Of a stretch of 42,855 nucleotides of DNA, positions 26,726-35,349 are shown one piece after another. Made by a program: the position numbers and the translations under genes. The notes beneath the pieces are model-generated. The model worked only from the letters and a program-made list of their open reading frames with translations. It did no database searches and was not told the origin of the DNA. Numbering within the stretch: position 1 is the stretch's first letter; every line of letters starts with the position of its first letter. The stretch is from NCBI RefSeq assembly GCF_004348525.1, contig NZ_SMKG01000028.1, forward strand, positions 1 to 42,855, written 5' to 3'. Source of the stretch: Micromonospora sp. 15K316. Its GTDB lineage: Bacteria > Actinomycetota > Actinomycetes > Mycobacteriales > Micromonosporaceae.

Positions 26726-28057
26726 ATGGCTGAGGATGTGACTGGGGTTCGGCGCAGCTGCCCGGCAGCGGGTCGACGGACCGCCGGCCGGGCACTGCTC
26801 GGCGTGACGGCGGCCGTCGTCGCGGTGGCCGGTCCCGCGGTGCCCGTGGCGGCGGCTCCGGCGCGCGCGAACCCGGTCGCCGCCACCCCGTTGGCGTACG
26901 CGCCGGGCGAGGCGCCGGACCGGCCGGACCAGATCCGCGACGAGCAGTGGCAGATCGACGAGTTGAACGCGGCCACCGCCTGGCGCACGTCGACCGGGCG
27001 CGGGGTGACCGTCGCCGTCGTCGACTCCGGAGTGGACGCCACCCATCCCGACCTGGCCGGGCAGGTGCTGCCCGGGTACGACCTGGTGTCTCCGGGCGGC
27101 AGCGAGCAGGCGGACCCGGTGGGCCACGGCACCACTGTCGCCGGACTGATCGCCGGCCGGAAGGACGACAAGCGGGGCGTGGTCGGCCTCGCGCCGGACG
27201 CACGCATCCTGCCGGTCCGCGTCCTCGACGACGAGAACCGCTACGACGACGCGCTCATCGTGGCGCGCGGCGTGCGGTGGGCGGTCGACCACGGCGCGCG
27301 GGTGATCAACCTGTCGCTCGGCGGCAGTGGTGACAGCCCTGCGCTCGCCGCCGCCCTGGACTACGCCTTCGCCCGCGACGTGGTGGTGGTGGCCTGCACC
27401 GGCAACGTCGCCAGCTCGACGACGACCGACGTCTGGTATCCGGCCCGGGAGCCGGGGGTGATCGCGGTCGCCGGCCTGGAGCGCAACAGCGAGAACCTCT
27501 GGTCCGGCTCGATCACCGGCCGCGCCGCGGTGCTCTCCGCGCCGGCCACCGGGCTCGTCGGCGCCCGCCCCGGCGGCTACTGGCGGGTGCAGGGGACCAG
27601 CTTCGCCGCGCCGCTGGTGTCCGCCACCGCAGCCCTGGTCCGGTCCCGCTATCCGCAGATGTCGGCCGGCGACGTCGTGAACCGGCTGATGTCGACCGCT
27701 CGCGACCTCGGCCCCACCGGGCGGGACGACCGCTTCGGATTCGGCCTCGTCGACCCGGTGGCGGCGCTCTCCGCCGACGTGCCGCCGGTGGCCGGCAACC
27801 CGCTCGACGACAACGACTCCCCCGGCGTGGCCGGTTTCGGGCCGGCGCCGGGCCTCACCCAGGGCGACGATGCGGCCCGCATCGGTGACGCGCTCGGCTT
27901 CAACGCCCCACAGCAGCAGACCCGGTGGACAGCCCGCCCGGCCGGCGGCGAGGACGACTCCGAGCCGGAGCGGTTCTGGGCGGGGGCGGCGCTCTTCGTC
28001 GTCCTGCTCGCCGGGGCGGCGTTGCTGCTTCGCCGGTTGCGCCACCCGCACCGCTGA
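26726..28057 (+). CDS. mycP: Mycosin (subtilisin-like ESX protease)
   Basis: Membrane-anchored S8 serine protease that stabilises ESX complexes and can process substrates in the cell envelope. Order in 443 residues: signal peptide (about 20-45, ending VAAAPA), an N-terminal extension with DQIRDEQWQIDELNAATAW typical of mycosins, and a catalytic domain with Asp100 (AVVDSG), His134 (GHGT) and Ser292 (GTSFAAP). A Pro/Asp-rich linker and one C-terminal membrane helix (about 415-435) with a basic end (RRLRHPHR) complete it. All three catalytic residues are present. A stop codon directly precedes ATG 26726 in frame, so the start is fixed at or after it; GTG 26738 is an alternative. It is probably transcribed with eccC. 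Confidence 0.92.
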   Translation: MAEDVTGVRRSCPAAGRRTAGRALLGVTAAVVAVAGPAVPVAAAPARANPVAATPLAYAPGEAPDRPDQIRDEQWQIDELNAATAWRTSTGRGVTVAVVDSGVDATHPDLAGQVLPGYDLVSPGGSEQADPVGHGTTVAGLIAGRKDDKRGVVGLAPDARILPVRVLDDENRYDDALIVARGVRWAVDHGARVINLSLGGSGDSPALAAALDYAFARDVVVVACTGNVASSTTTDVWYPAREPGVIAVAGLERNSENLWSGSITGRAAVLSAPATGLVGARPGGYWRVQGTSFAAPLVSATAALVRSRYPQMSAGDVVNRLMSTARDLGPTGRDDRFGFGLVDPVAALSADVPPVAGNPLDDNDSPGVAGFGPAPGLTQGDDAARIGDALGFNAPQQQTRWTARPAGGEDDSEPERFWAGAALFVVLLAGAALLLRRLRHPHR

Positions 28058-28102
28058 GGCGGTGGGGGCTGATCGACCGTCCGGTCGGGTAGAACGGATG
28101 CC

Positions 28103-28861
28103 ATGAGTACGACCGGTCCGCGCATCCTCGTTCCCGGCGCCGGGACGTCCTGGCGGCGACGCCGACTCGATCCGGCCCAGCCGCGCGGACTGCGCCTGAC
28201 CCTGGCCGTGGCGGCCGTGTTCCTGGTGCTGGTGCCCTTCACCTCGCTCGCCCTGCTCGTGCTCGGGGCGTGGCCGCCGCTGCACCGGCTGGACACCGCG
28301 GTGACCGGGGCGCTGCACGACCATGCGCTGGAGCACCCGGGTTGGGTACGGCTGACGGGGATCTGGACCGACGTCTTCGCGCCGATGCCGCTGCGCGCCG
28401 CCGCCCTGGCGCTCGTGGTCTGGCTGGTCCGCCGGGACGCCCGCCGGCTGGCTCTCTGGGTCGTGGTGACCATGCTGCTGGGCGGGCTGCTCGGCCCCCT
28501 GCTCAAGCTGCTCGTCGGCCGGAACCGGCCGGAGCTGCTCGAACCGGTCGCCCGGGCCGCAGGGTACGCCTTCCCCTCCGGGCACGCGCTCAACGCCGCG
28601 CTGGCCGCCGGAGTGCTGCTGGTGGTCTTCCTGCCGTTGGCTCGTCAGCCGGCGCGACGCGCGGCTCTCTGGGCCACGGCCCTGCTGGTCGCCGTGTTGA
28701 CCGGAGCGAGTCGGGTGGCCCTCGGTGTGCACTGGACCAGCGACGTGGTCGCCGGGTGGCTGCTCGGTGCGGCAGTCCTGGCCGCCACCGCGGCCGGCTT
28801 CACCGTCTGGCGGCACACCCCACAGCTCTCCGAGCAGCCGCCCCCGCCGCCCCGCTCGTAA
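28103..28861 (+). CDS. PAP2-family membrane phosphatase
   Basis: Integral membrane phosphatase of the type 2 phosphatidic acid phosphatase family. The substrate may be a lipid phosphate such as undecaprenyl pyrophosphate or phosphatidic acid, which the sequence does not decide. In 252 residues there are about six hydrophobic helices and the three family motifs: KLLVGRNRP, PSGH, and SRVALGVHWTSD. The catalytic His residues in motifs 2 and 3 are present. Both ends are basic or Pro-rich and cytoplasmic. ATG 28103 has no Shine-Dalgarno; TAGAAC 7 bases upstream is close to a -10. It follows mycP by 45 bases on the same strand but is not a known ESX component. Confidence 0.88.
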   Translation: MSTTGPRILVPGAGTSWRRRRLDPAQPRGLRLTLAVAAVFLVLVPFTSLALLVLGAWPPLHRLDTAVTGALHDHALEHPGWVRLTGIWTDVFAPMPLRAAALALVVWLVRRDARRLALWVVVTMLLGGLLGPLLKLLVGRNRPELLEPVARAAGYAFPSGHALNAALAAGVLLVVFLPLARQPARRAALWATALLVAVLTGASRVALGVHWTSDVVAGWLLGAAVLAATAAGFTVWRHTPQLSEQPPPPPRS

Positions 28862-28868
28862 CGACAGC

Positions 28869-28990
28869 TTCCGGGAACGAGTGCCCTCCGCCGCGCCGCT
28901 GGCCGCTCTTTCCGGGCGCGATTTCCCTCCGCCGGCGCCGACGGCCACTCTTTCCGCGAATCAGGCCCCTCCCGGCCGACGGCGCGAAGG
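28869..28990. repeat. Degenerate tandem repeat, about 41 bp per unit
   Basis: Units start at 28869, 28910 and 28952, each beginning TTCCG. Units 1 and 2 share TTCCGGG, CCCTCCGCCG, CGCCG, GGCC and CTCT at matching positions. The third is more diverged. It fills the gap between the convergent PAP2 and marP genes; no terminator hairpin is obvious there. Confidence 0.5.
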
Positions 28991-29002
28991 CGCGGGGGTG
29001 GG

Positions 29003-30181
29003 TCAGGTGCACTCGCCGGTGTCCACGGGGCGGGTGCGCTCGGCGCCGGCCAGGGCCACCGGGCGGGCCTCCGCCGAGGTCACCGCGAAGCCGGTGTTGG
29101 GGTCGTCGGCGGCCGCCGCGAAGATCACCCCGAGCACCAGCCCGTTCGACGAGACCAGCGGCCCGCCGGAGTTACCGCTGCGGACCAGCGCGCGGATCGT
29201 GTAGATCTCCCGGGTCACGTCCCCCGACGAGTAGATGTCGGGCCCGGTGATCCGGTCCACGTCGCGGATCCGGGCGGACTGGGCGTTGTACGGCCCGTCG
29301 AGCGGAAAGCCGAGCACGATGGCGTCCGCGCCGGTGCCCGCGTTGCCGGCGGCGAACCGCATGGACGGGCCGGGGAGCCCCGGCACGTGGAGCACGGCGA
29401 GGTCCCGGTCGGGGTCGTAGACGACCACTTCGCCGTCGTACCGGTCGCCGCCGAGCTCCACGGCCACCGAGCGGGTGCCGGCGACGACGTGGGCGTTGGT
29501 CATCACCCGGTCGTCGGCGTACACGAAGCCGGAGCCCTCGATGCGGCGTGAGCAGCTCGGCGCGGAGCCGAGCACCTTGACCACGGAGCGCTGTCCGTTG
29601 ACCACCACCTGCGAGCCGGCGAGCGCCGGGTCGGGCGGCTCCACCTGCCGTGCCCGGGTGGGCGCGAGGTCGCCGAAGACGTCGGGGAAGCCGTTCGTGT
29701 CGACGGTGTCCCGCAGCGCGGTGGAAAGCCGCTGCGCCTGGTCGGGCAGGACCCGGTCGACCACGTTGAGCAGGGCGCTGTTGCGCACGGAGGAGGCCAG
29801 CCAGGGCAGTGAGGACGAGCCGAGCGGCACCGCGACCAGCCAGGCGACCAGCAGGACCGCGAAGAGGGAGACGAACGCGCCGCCGACGTCGTCGATCTTG
29901 CGGAAGACGCGGCCGGTGATCGCGGCCCGGAGGTTCGAGCCCAGCCAGCCGGCGAGTGCCTGCCCGGCCACGGCGAGGCCGAAGACGGCCACCAGCGAGA
30001 TCAGCACGCGGGTGCCGCTGTCGACGAACTGGCGGGCCAGTATCGGCCCGGCCTGGAGCCCGATCAGCGCGCCGAGGAAGAACCCGGTGAACGACAGGAT
30101 CCCGATGACGAAACCCTGGCGGTATCCGCTGATCGCGAACACGAGCATGAGCATGAGCAGGACGAGATCGACGGCGGACAC
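29003..30181 (-). CDS. marP: MarP-type membrane serine protease
   Basis: Periplasmic-facing, membrane-anchored trypsin-like protease. The Mycobacterium homologue Rv3671c is needed for acid and oxidative stress resistance. The 392-residue protein has four N-terminal membrane helices (about 5-125, colicin-V-production-like) and then a chymotrypsin-fold domain with His231 (NAHVV), Asp260 (DRDLAVL) and Ser338 (GNSGGP). Cys210 and Cys391 match in position the redox-sensing disulfide of the mycobacterial enzyme (Cys214-Cys395). GTG 30181 lies 6 bases after TACGCT, a -10-like hexamer, and has no ribosome-binding site, so a leaderless start is likely. It ends the block shared with Rv3671c-Rv3676. Confidence 0.9.
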   Translation of the reverse strand: MSAVDLVLLMLMLVFAISGYRQGFVIGILSFTGFFLGALIGLQAGPILARQFVDSGTRVLISLVAVFGLAVAGQALAGWLGSNLRAAITGRVFRKIDDVGGAFVSLFAVLLVAWLVAVPLGSSSLPWLASSVRNSALLNVVDRVLPDQAQRLSTALRDTVDTNGFPDVFGDLAPTRARQVEPPDPALAGSQVVVNGQRSVVKVLGSAPSCSRRIEGSGFVYADDRVMTNAHVVAGTRSVAVELGGDRYDGEVVVYDPDRDLAVLHVPGLPGPSMRFAAGNAGTGADAIVLGFPLDGPYNAQSARIRDVDRITGPDIYSSGDVTREIYTIRALVRSGNSGGPLVSSNGLVLGVIFAAAADDPNTGFAVTSAEARPVALAGAERTRPVDTGECT

Positions 30182-30244
30182 GGGTCAAGCGTACGGGCCG
30201 GCGGCCCGTCGGATGACCATCGCTTGCGGAAGGTGACCGCGTGA

Positions 30245-30937
30245 TCAGCGTACGGGTGTCTCGTCGACCTCGTCGGTGCCCGCGGAGGGGGCCGGTGTCG
30301 CCCCGGTGGGCGGCAGGTCGACCAGCCGCCCCGGTGACCAGGGGCGCGACCAGCCGCCCAGGTCGAGCAGGGTGCTCAGCACCCCGGCGGTGAAGCCCCA
30401 GACCAGCATGCCGCGTACGGCGAAGGCCGGGCCGATCCAGCCGCTCGGGTGGCGTACGCGCACCCGGTTCGCCGGGTCCACCAGCTCGGCGATCGGCAGC
30501 CGGGCCACGTGCGCCACCTCGGCGGGCTCGCAGGGGCGCACCGGGTGCGGCGCGTGCCACCAGGCGAGTACGGGAGTCACCACGAATTCGCTGACCGGGA
30601 TCCAGAGCTTCGGCAGTTCGGCCAGGACGGTGACGCTGGCCGGGTCGAGGTCGACCTCCTCGTTCGCCTCCCGCAGGGCGGTCGCCCGGGCGTCGGTGTC
30701 CTCCGGGTCGGCCGCCCCACCGGGGAAGGCGGGCTGGCCGGCGTGGGTCCGCAGGGTGGCCGCCCGTTGCAGGATCAGCACGTCCGGGCCGGTGCCGGGC
30801 TGCTCGCCGAGGAGCACCAGCACGGCGCTCTCCCGCCCGCCGCTCTCCGGCGTGACCAGCCGGGTGAAGTCCTCGGCCCGGGCCGTGCCGACCCGGGCGA
30901 GCAGTGGCGCCATCCACTGCGGCGGTCTCCGGGTCAC
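30245..30937 (-). CDS. NUDIX hydrolase, CoA pyrophosphatase type
   Basis: Predicted to cleave coenzyme A or its derivatives to 4'-phosphopantetheine and 3',5'-ADP (NudL-like; homologue Rv3672c). Seen in 230 residues: the CoA-pyrophosphatase signature LILQRAATLRTHAGQPAFPGG directly before the NUDIX helix ending TALREANEEVDL, which supplies the metal-binding glutamates. GTG 30937 overlaps the stop of the upstream thioredoxin-like gene by 4 bases. Substrate specificity is inferred from the signature. The C-terminal about 30 residues are Pro/Thr-rich and probably disordered. Confidence 0.85.
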   Translation of the reverse strand: MTRRPPQWMAPLLARVGTARAEDFTRLVTPESGGRESAVLVLLGEQPGTGPDVLILQRAATLRTHAGQPAFPGGAADPEDTDARATALREANEEVDLDPASVTVLAELPKLWIPVSEFVVTPVLAWWHAPHPVRPCEPAEVAHVARLPIAELVDPANRVRVRHPSGWIGPAFAVRGMLVWGFTAGVLSTLLDLGGWSRPWSPGRLVDLPPTGATPAPSAGTDEVDETPVR

Positions 30938-31578
30938 GCCGGCACCGCCACCCCGAGGTGTTCCCGGACCAGCTCGCCGAGGCGCGCGTCGTCCAGCGCG
31001 CCGGAAGCGTCGGTGTGCACGACCCGCCCCTGCGCGTCGACGAGGAGGGTGAGCGGGAAGGCGTTGCGGTTCAGCGCCCGTTGCAGCGCCGTGCCCTGGT
31101 CGACCAGCATCGGGAAGCCGACGCCGAGGTCCTCGCCGATGGACTGGGCCGCGCTGCGGCTGTCCTGGCCGTTCACCCCGATCACGTGGAGCCGGTCACC
31201 GGCCCGCTTGCTCAGCCGCTGGAAGGCGGGCAGTTCCTTGCGGCACGGCGGGCACCAGGACGCCCAGATGTTGATCACTGCGGGGCCGCGTACGTCGCGG
31301 AGGGCGACCGGTGCCCCGCCCGTGAAGCAGGAGAGGGTGAGCGCGGGCAACGGGTCCCCCGTGCCGCCGGTCGGATCGGCGGCGTCGGGTGTCGCCGTAC
31401 CGGAGGTCGGGGTGGCGGCGGCCACCGGGGTGGTGAGTTTCGCGCAGTCCTCGAACGGTGACGGCCGCTCGGCCCGGGGCCGCGACGGCGTGGCGGCCTC
31501 CTCGGCGCCGGTGGCGGTGCAGGCCGCAGTGCCGGCCAGCAGCAGCGGCAGGAGCAGGGCGATGATCCGGCGGTTCAC
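30934..31578 (-). CDS. TlpA/ResA-like thioredoxin, probable lipoprotein
   Basis: Envelope thioredoxin-fold protein of 214 residues, homologue of Rv3673c. A short N-terminal hydrophobic segment ends TAAC, an acceptable lipobox, so it may be lipid-anchored at Cys20. After a Thr/Pro-rich linker comes a thioredoxin domain with WCPPC (Trp108, Cys109, Cys112) and the cis-Pro region AFPLTLLVD. Two further Cys lie in the linker region. It may reduce cytochrome c maturation partners or keep the MarP cysteine pair reduced; the second idea is inference from synteny. GTG 31578 overlaps the nth stop by 4 bases and its own stop overlaps the NUDIX start by 4 bases. Confidence 0.85.
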   Translation of the reverse strand: MNRRIIALLLPLLLAGTAACTATGAEEAATPSRPRAERPSPFEDCAKLTTPVAAATPTSGTATPDAADPTGGTGDPLPALTLSCFTGGAPVALRDVRGPAVINIWASWCPPCRKELPAFQRLSKRAGDRLHVIGVNGQDSRSAAQSIGEDLGVGFPMLVDQGTALQRALNRNAFPLTLLVDAQGRVVHTDASGALDDARLGELVREHLGVAVPA

Positions 31579-32363
31579 GGCACCTCCGCGCTGACCGCCT
31601 GGGCCGGCACCAGCTGCGGATCGATCCCGGCGGCGACCGCCAGGTCGCGGGCCCGGGGCCCCTTGAGCAGCTTGACGGCGGCCGTCGGCTCGGTCGGTCC
31701 GGTGCCGTACGACGGACAGAGCCGCGCCAGCGTGCAGGCCCCGCAGGCCGGCTTGCGCGCGTGGCAGACCCGACGGCCGTGGAAGATCACCCGGTGCGAG
31801 AGCATGGTCCAGTCGCGCTTCTCGTAGAGCGCGCCAATCGCGTGCTCGATCTTGACCGGGTCGGTCTCGTTGGTCAGCCGCCAGCGGTGCGTCAGGCGCT
31901 GGAAGTGGGTGTCGACGGTGATCCCGGGCACGCCGAACGCGTTGCCGAGGATGACATTCGCGGTCTTGCGCCCGATTCCGGGCAGCGCCACCAGGTCGGC
32001 CATCCGGCCCGGCACCTGGCCGTGGTGGCGCTCGACCAGCGCCTGCCCCAGCTTGATCAGCGAGTCGGTCTTGTTCCGGTAGAAGCCGGTCGGCCGGATC
32101 AGCTCCTGCATCTCGCCCCGGTCGGCGGCGGCGTAGTCGGCGGCCGTCGGGTAGCGCGTGAAGAGCTTCGGGGTGACCTCGTTGACCCGCTTGTCGGTGG
32201 TCTGCGCGGAGAGGATCGTCGCGACGGCCAGCTCCAGCGCGTCGGAGTGGTCCAGTTCGCAGTGCGCGTCGGGGTGGGTCTCGGCGAGCACCCGGCCGAT
32301 CCGCCGAGCGCGTCGCTTGCGCCCGAGGTCGGTCTCGTCGACACCGGGAGAGCTACGGGTCAC
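31575..32363 (-). CDS. nth: Endonuclease III
   Basis: DNA glycosylase/AP lyase that removes oxidised pyrimidines in base excision repair. The 262-residue protein has the helix-hairpin-helix [18 protein letters not shown] with the catalytic Lys, followed by VDTH with the catalytic Asp. The [4Fe-4S] ligands [17 protein letters not shown] show the exact C-x6-C-x2-C-x5-C spacing. GTG 32363 is chosen since TAGGCT, a -10-like hexamer, lies 7 bases upstream and the family starts here; the frame extends 23 codons further with Arg-rich non-family residues. It heads the nth, thioredoxin-like, NUDIX run with 4-base overlaps. Confidence 0.95.
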   Translation of the reverse strand: MTRSSPGVDETDLGRKRRARRIGRVLAETHPDAHCELDHSDALELAVATILSAQTTDKRVNEVTPKLFTRYPTAADYAAADRGEMQELIRPTGFYRNKTDSLIKLGQALVERHHGQVPGRMADLVALPGIGRKTANVILGNAFGVPGITVDTHFQRLTHRWRLTNETDPVKIEHAIGALYEKRDWTMLSHRVIFHGRRVCHARKPACGACTLARLCPSYGTGPTEPTAAVKLLKGPRARDLAVAAGIDPQLVPAQAVSAEVP

Positions 32364-32376
32364 GACGGCCAGCCTA
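32364..32376 (-). promoter_or_regulatory. -10 element of the nth operon
   Basis: TAGGCT (32376-32371 on the minus strand) and 7 bases to GTG 32363. No -35 is clear. It implies a leaderless nth transcript. Confidence 0.4.
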
Positions 32377-32418
32377 CGTCGCCGCGCGGGCTCCTTCCGG
32401 GCCCACGCCCCGGAGCAC

Positions 32419-33582
32419 CTAGCTTGGATCAAGCGGGCTGATCTTGCCGGCGGCGTCGAAGCGGGCCCCGGTCTTCGGGAAGTCGCCGCGGGTGAGCTGC
32501 TTCACCAGGCCCAGGCCCCGACCGTCCGGGTCCATGGTCGGCTTGCCCGCCCCGTTCATGTACGTCGAGGTGAACGAGCCCCCCGCCCAGCTGCCGTCGC
32601 GGCGCAGCGACACCTTGAGGACGCCACCCCAGCCGAGCCGGCCGTTGTTGCTCAGCGAGCCGCCCCCGCCCGCGAAGTTCCCCAGGCTGTAGGCGATGAG
32701 CCGGCCCTTGTAGAACTCCATCCCGCGCAGCACGTGCGGGCCGTGCCCGACGATCAGGTCGGCCCCGGCGTCGATCATCGCCTTCGAGAACGTGACCGGA
32801 TCGCCCCGGTTCTCGCCGAGGAACATCTCGGTGCCGGGCCGGACCCGCGTCTTGTCCGAGCCTTCGGCCCCCATGTGCACCTGCACGACGACGAGGTCGG
32901 CCAGGGTGGCCGCCTTCGCCACGACCCGCTTCGCGGCGGCGATGTCGACGAGGCTGTTGGACCAGACGTACGACGAGAAGCCCGCCACCGCGATCTTGAC
33001 GCCGTCGGCCTCGACGACGGTGATCTGATCCGGTGCGCCGGTGTGCGCCAGGTCGTACTTCTCGAGGGCCCGCTGGGTGTTCCGGTAGCCCTTCGGGCCG
33101 TAGTCGTAGCCGTGGTTGTTGGCCTGGTTGAGCAGGTCGAAGCCGGCTTCACGCAGGTGGGCCGCGTACTCGGGCGGGGCCCGGAACTGGAAGCAACGGG
33201 TGGAGTCCGCCCCGCACTTGCCGGTGCCCGTGTCGACCGTCAGCGGCTCCTCCAGGTTGCCCATCACCACGTCGGCGGCGAGCGCCTTGGTGACCGAGTT
33301 GAAGAAGCCCTTGCCGCCGTTGGCGGGCAGCCGGTTCGGGGCGTTGCCCATGATGATGTCGCCGGTCGCGGAGAGCGAGACGACGCCGTCCTCGGCGGCG
33401 GGGGTGCCACTCGCCGGTGGGGTGACGCCGGGCACCGGCGTACCGGGGGCGCCACCGCCCGCACCGGGCTGCCAGACCGGGGAGGTGGCCGGCCCGCCAC
33501 AGCCGGCCATGAGCACGGCGAGCAGCCCGCCGAGGACGAGGGTGGTCCGGCGGCGGCGCGAGGGGTGGGCGGCACCGTACAT
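32419..33582 (-). CDS. CapA-like metallophosphatase lipoprotein
   Basis: Member of the CapA/PgsA family (calcineurin-like fold), named after poly-gamma-glutamate synthesis although most members have no proven role. Seen in 387 residues: a basic start, a hydrophobic segment ending LMAGC (lipobox), a Pro/Gly-rich linker, and then family blocks [41 protein letters not shown] and YSLGNF. ATG 33582 follows TAGGGT by 8 bases, so a leaderless start is likely. No other polyglutamate genes are nearby, so a poly-gamma-glutamate role is not supported here. It lies between nth and cbiZ, where mycobacteria have only a small gene (Rv3675). Confidence 0.85.
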   Translation of the reverse strand: MYGAAHPSRRRRTTLVLGGLLAVLMAGCGGPATSPVWQPGAGGGAPGTPVPGVTPPASGTPAAEDGVVSLSATGDIIMGNAPNRLPANGGKGFFNSVTKALAADVVMGNLEEPLTVDTGTGKCGADSTRCFQFRAPPEYAAHLREAGFDLLNQANNHGYDYGPKGYRNTQRALEKYDLAHTGAPDQITVVEADGVKIAVAGFSSYVWSNSLVDIAAAKRVVAKAATLADLVVVQVHMGAEGSDKTRVRPGTEMFLGENRGDPVTFSKAMIDAGADLIVGHGPHVLRGMEFYKGRLIAYSLGNFAGGGGSLSNNGRLGWGGVLKVSLRRDGSWAGGSFTSTYMNGAGKPTMDPDGRGLGLVKQLTRGDFPKTGARFDAAGKISPLDPS

Positions 33583-33596
33583 CGTCCGCGACCCTA
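33583..33596 (-). promoter_or_regulatory. -10 element of the CapA-like gene
   Basis: TAGGGT (33596-33591 on the minus strand) and 8 bases to ATG 33582. The 14-base palindrome CGGCCGATCGGCCG (33620-33633) lies upstream. No -35 is clear. Confidence 0.4.
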
Positions 33597-33638
33597 CCGG
33601 GCAGGTTCCACCGAAACGACGGCCGATCGGCCGGAAGT

Positions 33639-34301
33639 TCAGCCGTTCAGCCGGTCCGACCAGGGCACGACGGTGCGGGAGCCGCCGGCGAGCACGGCGG
33701 CGTGCACCGCGCGGGCGAGTGGTGCCCCCCACGTCGAGCGGGGCCCGCCGTAGGCGAACTCGGGACCGTCGGCGGGGCAGAGCACGGCGACCGCGTCCGT
33801 CGGGGTGCCGGTGGCGGCCAGACCCAGTTCCGAGATCGCCTGCGCCTTCGCCTCGGTCGCGGTCGCCACCGCGTTGACCAGTGCGGCGTCGCCGAGCCGG
33901 GCCGGCACGTGCACCACGATGTTGACCGTGCCGACCCGCTCGCCGAGCACCTCGGGTGCCGACTCGGCGGCCCGGACGGGGGTGCCGAGACCGACGGTCG
34001 CCCAGGCCCGCACGCCGCCGTCGGTCCGGGCGACCACCTCGGCGACGTCGACGCCGGTCAGCAGCCCCACGCCGGGCCCGTCGAGCCCGAGCCCGTGGGC
34101 GAGCGCGGCCAGGTGGTCGGCCGGCTCGTCCCGGTCATACGACATCGGCACTGTCGCGTTCACGACCCAGTGCCGTACGCCAATCCCGCCGCCCAGCGAC
34201 GCGCTGCTCACGGCGCGTAGCGGCGTGGCGGCCCGCCACACCAGCATCGGAACGTCGAGCCCGTCCTCGTGGCGGGTGGTCAGCAGCGGCTCGCTCAGCA
34301 C
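33639..34301 (-). CDS. cbiZ: Adenosylcobinamide amidohydrolase (CbiZ)
   Basis: Salvage enzyme that cleaves the aminopropanol arm of adenosylcobinamide to give adenosylcobyric acid, returning scavenged corrinoids to B12 synthesis. The 220-residue protein has the family features SSASLGGGIGVRHWVVNATV, the block GLLTGVDVAEV, a TVNIVV strand and late TEAKAQAI and TGTPTDAVAVLCP. GTG 34301 follows TAGGGT by exactly 6 bases and has no ribosome-binding site. No other cobalamin genes are in the window and no cobalamin riboswitch is visible upstream. Confidence 0.85.
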   Translation of the reverse strand: MLSEPLLTTRHEDGLDVPMLVWRAATPLRAVSSASLGGGIGVRHWVVNATVPMSYDRDEPADHLAALAHGLGLDGPGVGLLTGVDVAEVVARTDGGVRAWATVGLGTPVRAAESAPEVLGERVGTVNIVVHVPARLGDAALVNAVATATEAKAQAISELGLAATGTPTDAVAVLCPADGPEFAYGGPRSTWGAPLARAVHAAVLAGGSRTVVPWSDRLNG

Positions 34302-34313
34302 GCGGTGACCCTA
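34302..34313 (-). promoter_or_regulatory. -10 element of cbiZ
   Basis: TAGGGT (34313-34308 on the minus strand), then 6 bases to GTG 34301. The hexamer matches that of the CapA-like gene. No clear -35. Confidence 0.4.
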
Positions 34314-34439
34314 CGGGCCGCCGGCCAGGGTGACGGCGGCGGTCGGCTGTCGGCGTCCCCGCTGGTCAGGCGGAACGGGCGGATTACGCCCAACGATCAC
34401 GTTTCCAGGGGCGACCTCTGATTCCGGCTCACGTGCGCC

Positions 34440-34445
34440 TAGACT
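34440..34445 (+). promoter_or_regulatory. Candidate crp promoter (-10)
   Basis: TAGACT fits TANNNT and would give a leader of about 65 bases. The expected -35 region is CTCTGATT, a poor match. No TGTGA-N6-TCACA Crp box is seen nearby, so autoregulation is not supported by the sequence. Confidence 0.4.
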
Positions 34446-34516
34446 TGTCGGCGCGCGAGGGACCAGCGGACGGCGGACCCGGCCGAGGGACGGCAACGCG
34501 CAACCGGAGGTGCGCG

Positions 34517-35194
34517 ATGGACGAGGTACTGGCCCGCAGCGGGATCTTCCAGGGTGTCGACCCGGAGGCTGCCGAGGCGCTCGCCAAGGAGATGGAGACG
34601 ATCGAGGTCCGCAAGGGCGAGGTCGTGTTCAACGAGGGCGAGCCCGGCGACAGTCTTTACATCCTGCTGTCCGGCAAGATCAAGGTTGGCCGCCGCGCGG
34701 CGGACGGCCGGCAGAACCTGATCGCGGTGATGGGCCCGTCGGACATGGTCGGCGAGCTGTCACTCTTCGACCCGGGCCCCCGCACGGCGACGGCCACTGC
34801 GGTGACCGACACCCGCCTGGTCCGGCTGCGCAAGCAGGCGCTGCGGCCGTGGCTGGCCAACCGGCCGGAGATCGCGGAGCAGCTGCTCCGGGTGCTGGCC
34901 CGCCGGCTGCGCCGCACCAACGACTCGCTGGCCGACCTGATCTTCACGGACGTGCCGGGCCGGGTGGCGAAGAACCTGCTCCAGATGGCGGGGCGCTTCG
35001 GCACTCGTGACGGCGGTGTGCTGCGGGTGACCCACGACCTCACCCAGGAGGAGATCGCCCAGCTCGTCGGCGCCTCCCGGGAGACGGTCAACAAGGCGCT
35101 GGCGGACTTCGCCTCGCGGGGCTGGCTGCGCCTGGACGGCAAGAGCATCATCATCCTGGACCCGGAGCGCCTGGCCCGCCGCGCACGGGTCTGA
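34517..35194 (+). CDS. crp: Crp/Fnr-family cAMP-responsive regulator
   Basis: Global regulator of 225 residues, very close to mycobacterial Crp (Rv3676). Seen: start [18 protein letters not shown], the cyclic-nucleotide pocket [18 protein letters not shown], the dimer helix [20 protein letters not shown], and the C-terminal helix-turn-helix [23 protein letters not shown] 34517 has GGAGG 6 bases upstream; the upstream in-frame extension is not family-like. It diverges from cbiZ. The nth, marP and crp neighbourhood supports the identity. A strong terminator follows 37 bases after the stop. Confidence 0.95.
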   Translation: MDEVLARSGIFQGVDPEAAEALAKEMETIEVRKGEVVFNEGEPGDSLYILLSGKIKVGRRAADGRQNLIAVMGPSDMVGELSLFDPGPRTATATAVTDTRLVRLRKQALRPWLANRPEIAEQLLRVLARRLRRTNDSLADLIFTDVPGRVAKNLLQMAGRFGTRDGGVLRVTHDLTQEEIAQLVGASRETVNKALADFASRGWLRLDGKSIIILDPERLARRARV

Positions 35195-35231
35195 GCAACC
35201 CGTCGGGGCGCTCGCCCTGTCCCGGAGCATT

Positions 35232-35262
35232 CGGCCCGGACCGCCCCTCGCGGTCCGGGCCG
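35232..35262 (+). terminator. crp terminator
   Basis: CGGCCCGGACCGC (35232-35244) and GCGGTCCGGGCCG (35250-35262) form a perfect 13-bp stem with a 5-base loop. It is not followed by a U-tract. Position, 37 bases after the crp stop, fits termination. Confidence 0.75.
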
Positions 35263-35277
35263 CTCCGCGTCCGCCGC

Positions 35278-35308
35278 GGCAGAGAGGGCCCCGTCTGCCC
35301 GAGGCAGA
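35278..35308. promoter_or_regulatory. Triple GGCAGA half-site cluster before the phosphoesterase
   Basis: GGCAGA (35278-35283), its inverse TCTGCC (35294-35299) and GGCAGA again (35303-35308). The last two form a palindrome with a 3-base centre. It lies 42 bases before the phosphoesterase start and could bind a dimeric regulator. Confidence 0.35.
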
Positions 35309-35349
35309 AAGGCTGGACGCCGGCCTCGGCGCGGCGGGAGGGTGGACCG

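Noticed and set aside
33620..33633. 14-base palindrome CGGCCGATCGGCCG before the CapA-like gene
   Set aside because: A GC-rich even palindrome of this length can arise by chance in such DNA and there is no second copy nearby; noted only within the promoter entry.
34302..34516. Cobalamin riboswitch or Crp box in the cbiZ-crp gap
   Set aside because: No B12-box-like sequence and no TGTGA-N6-TCACA site were found by eye; the cbiZ -10 lies too close to the start for a leader.
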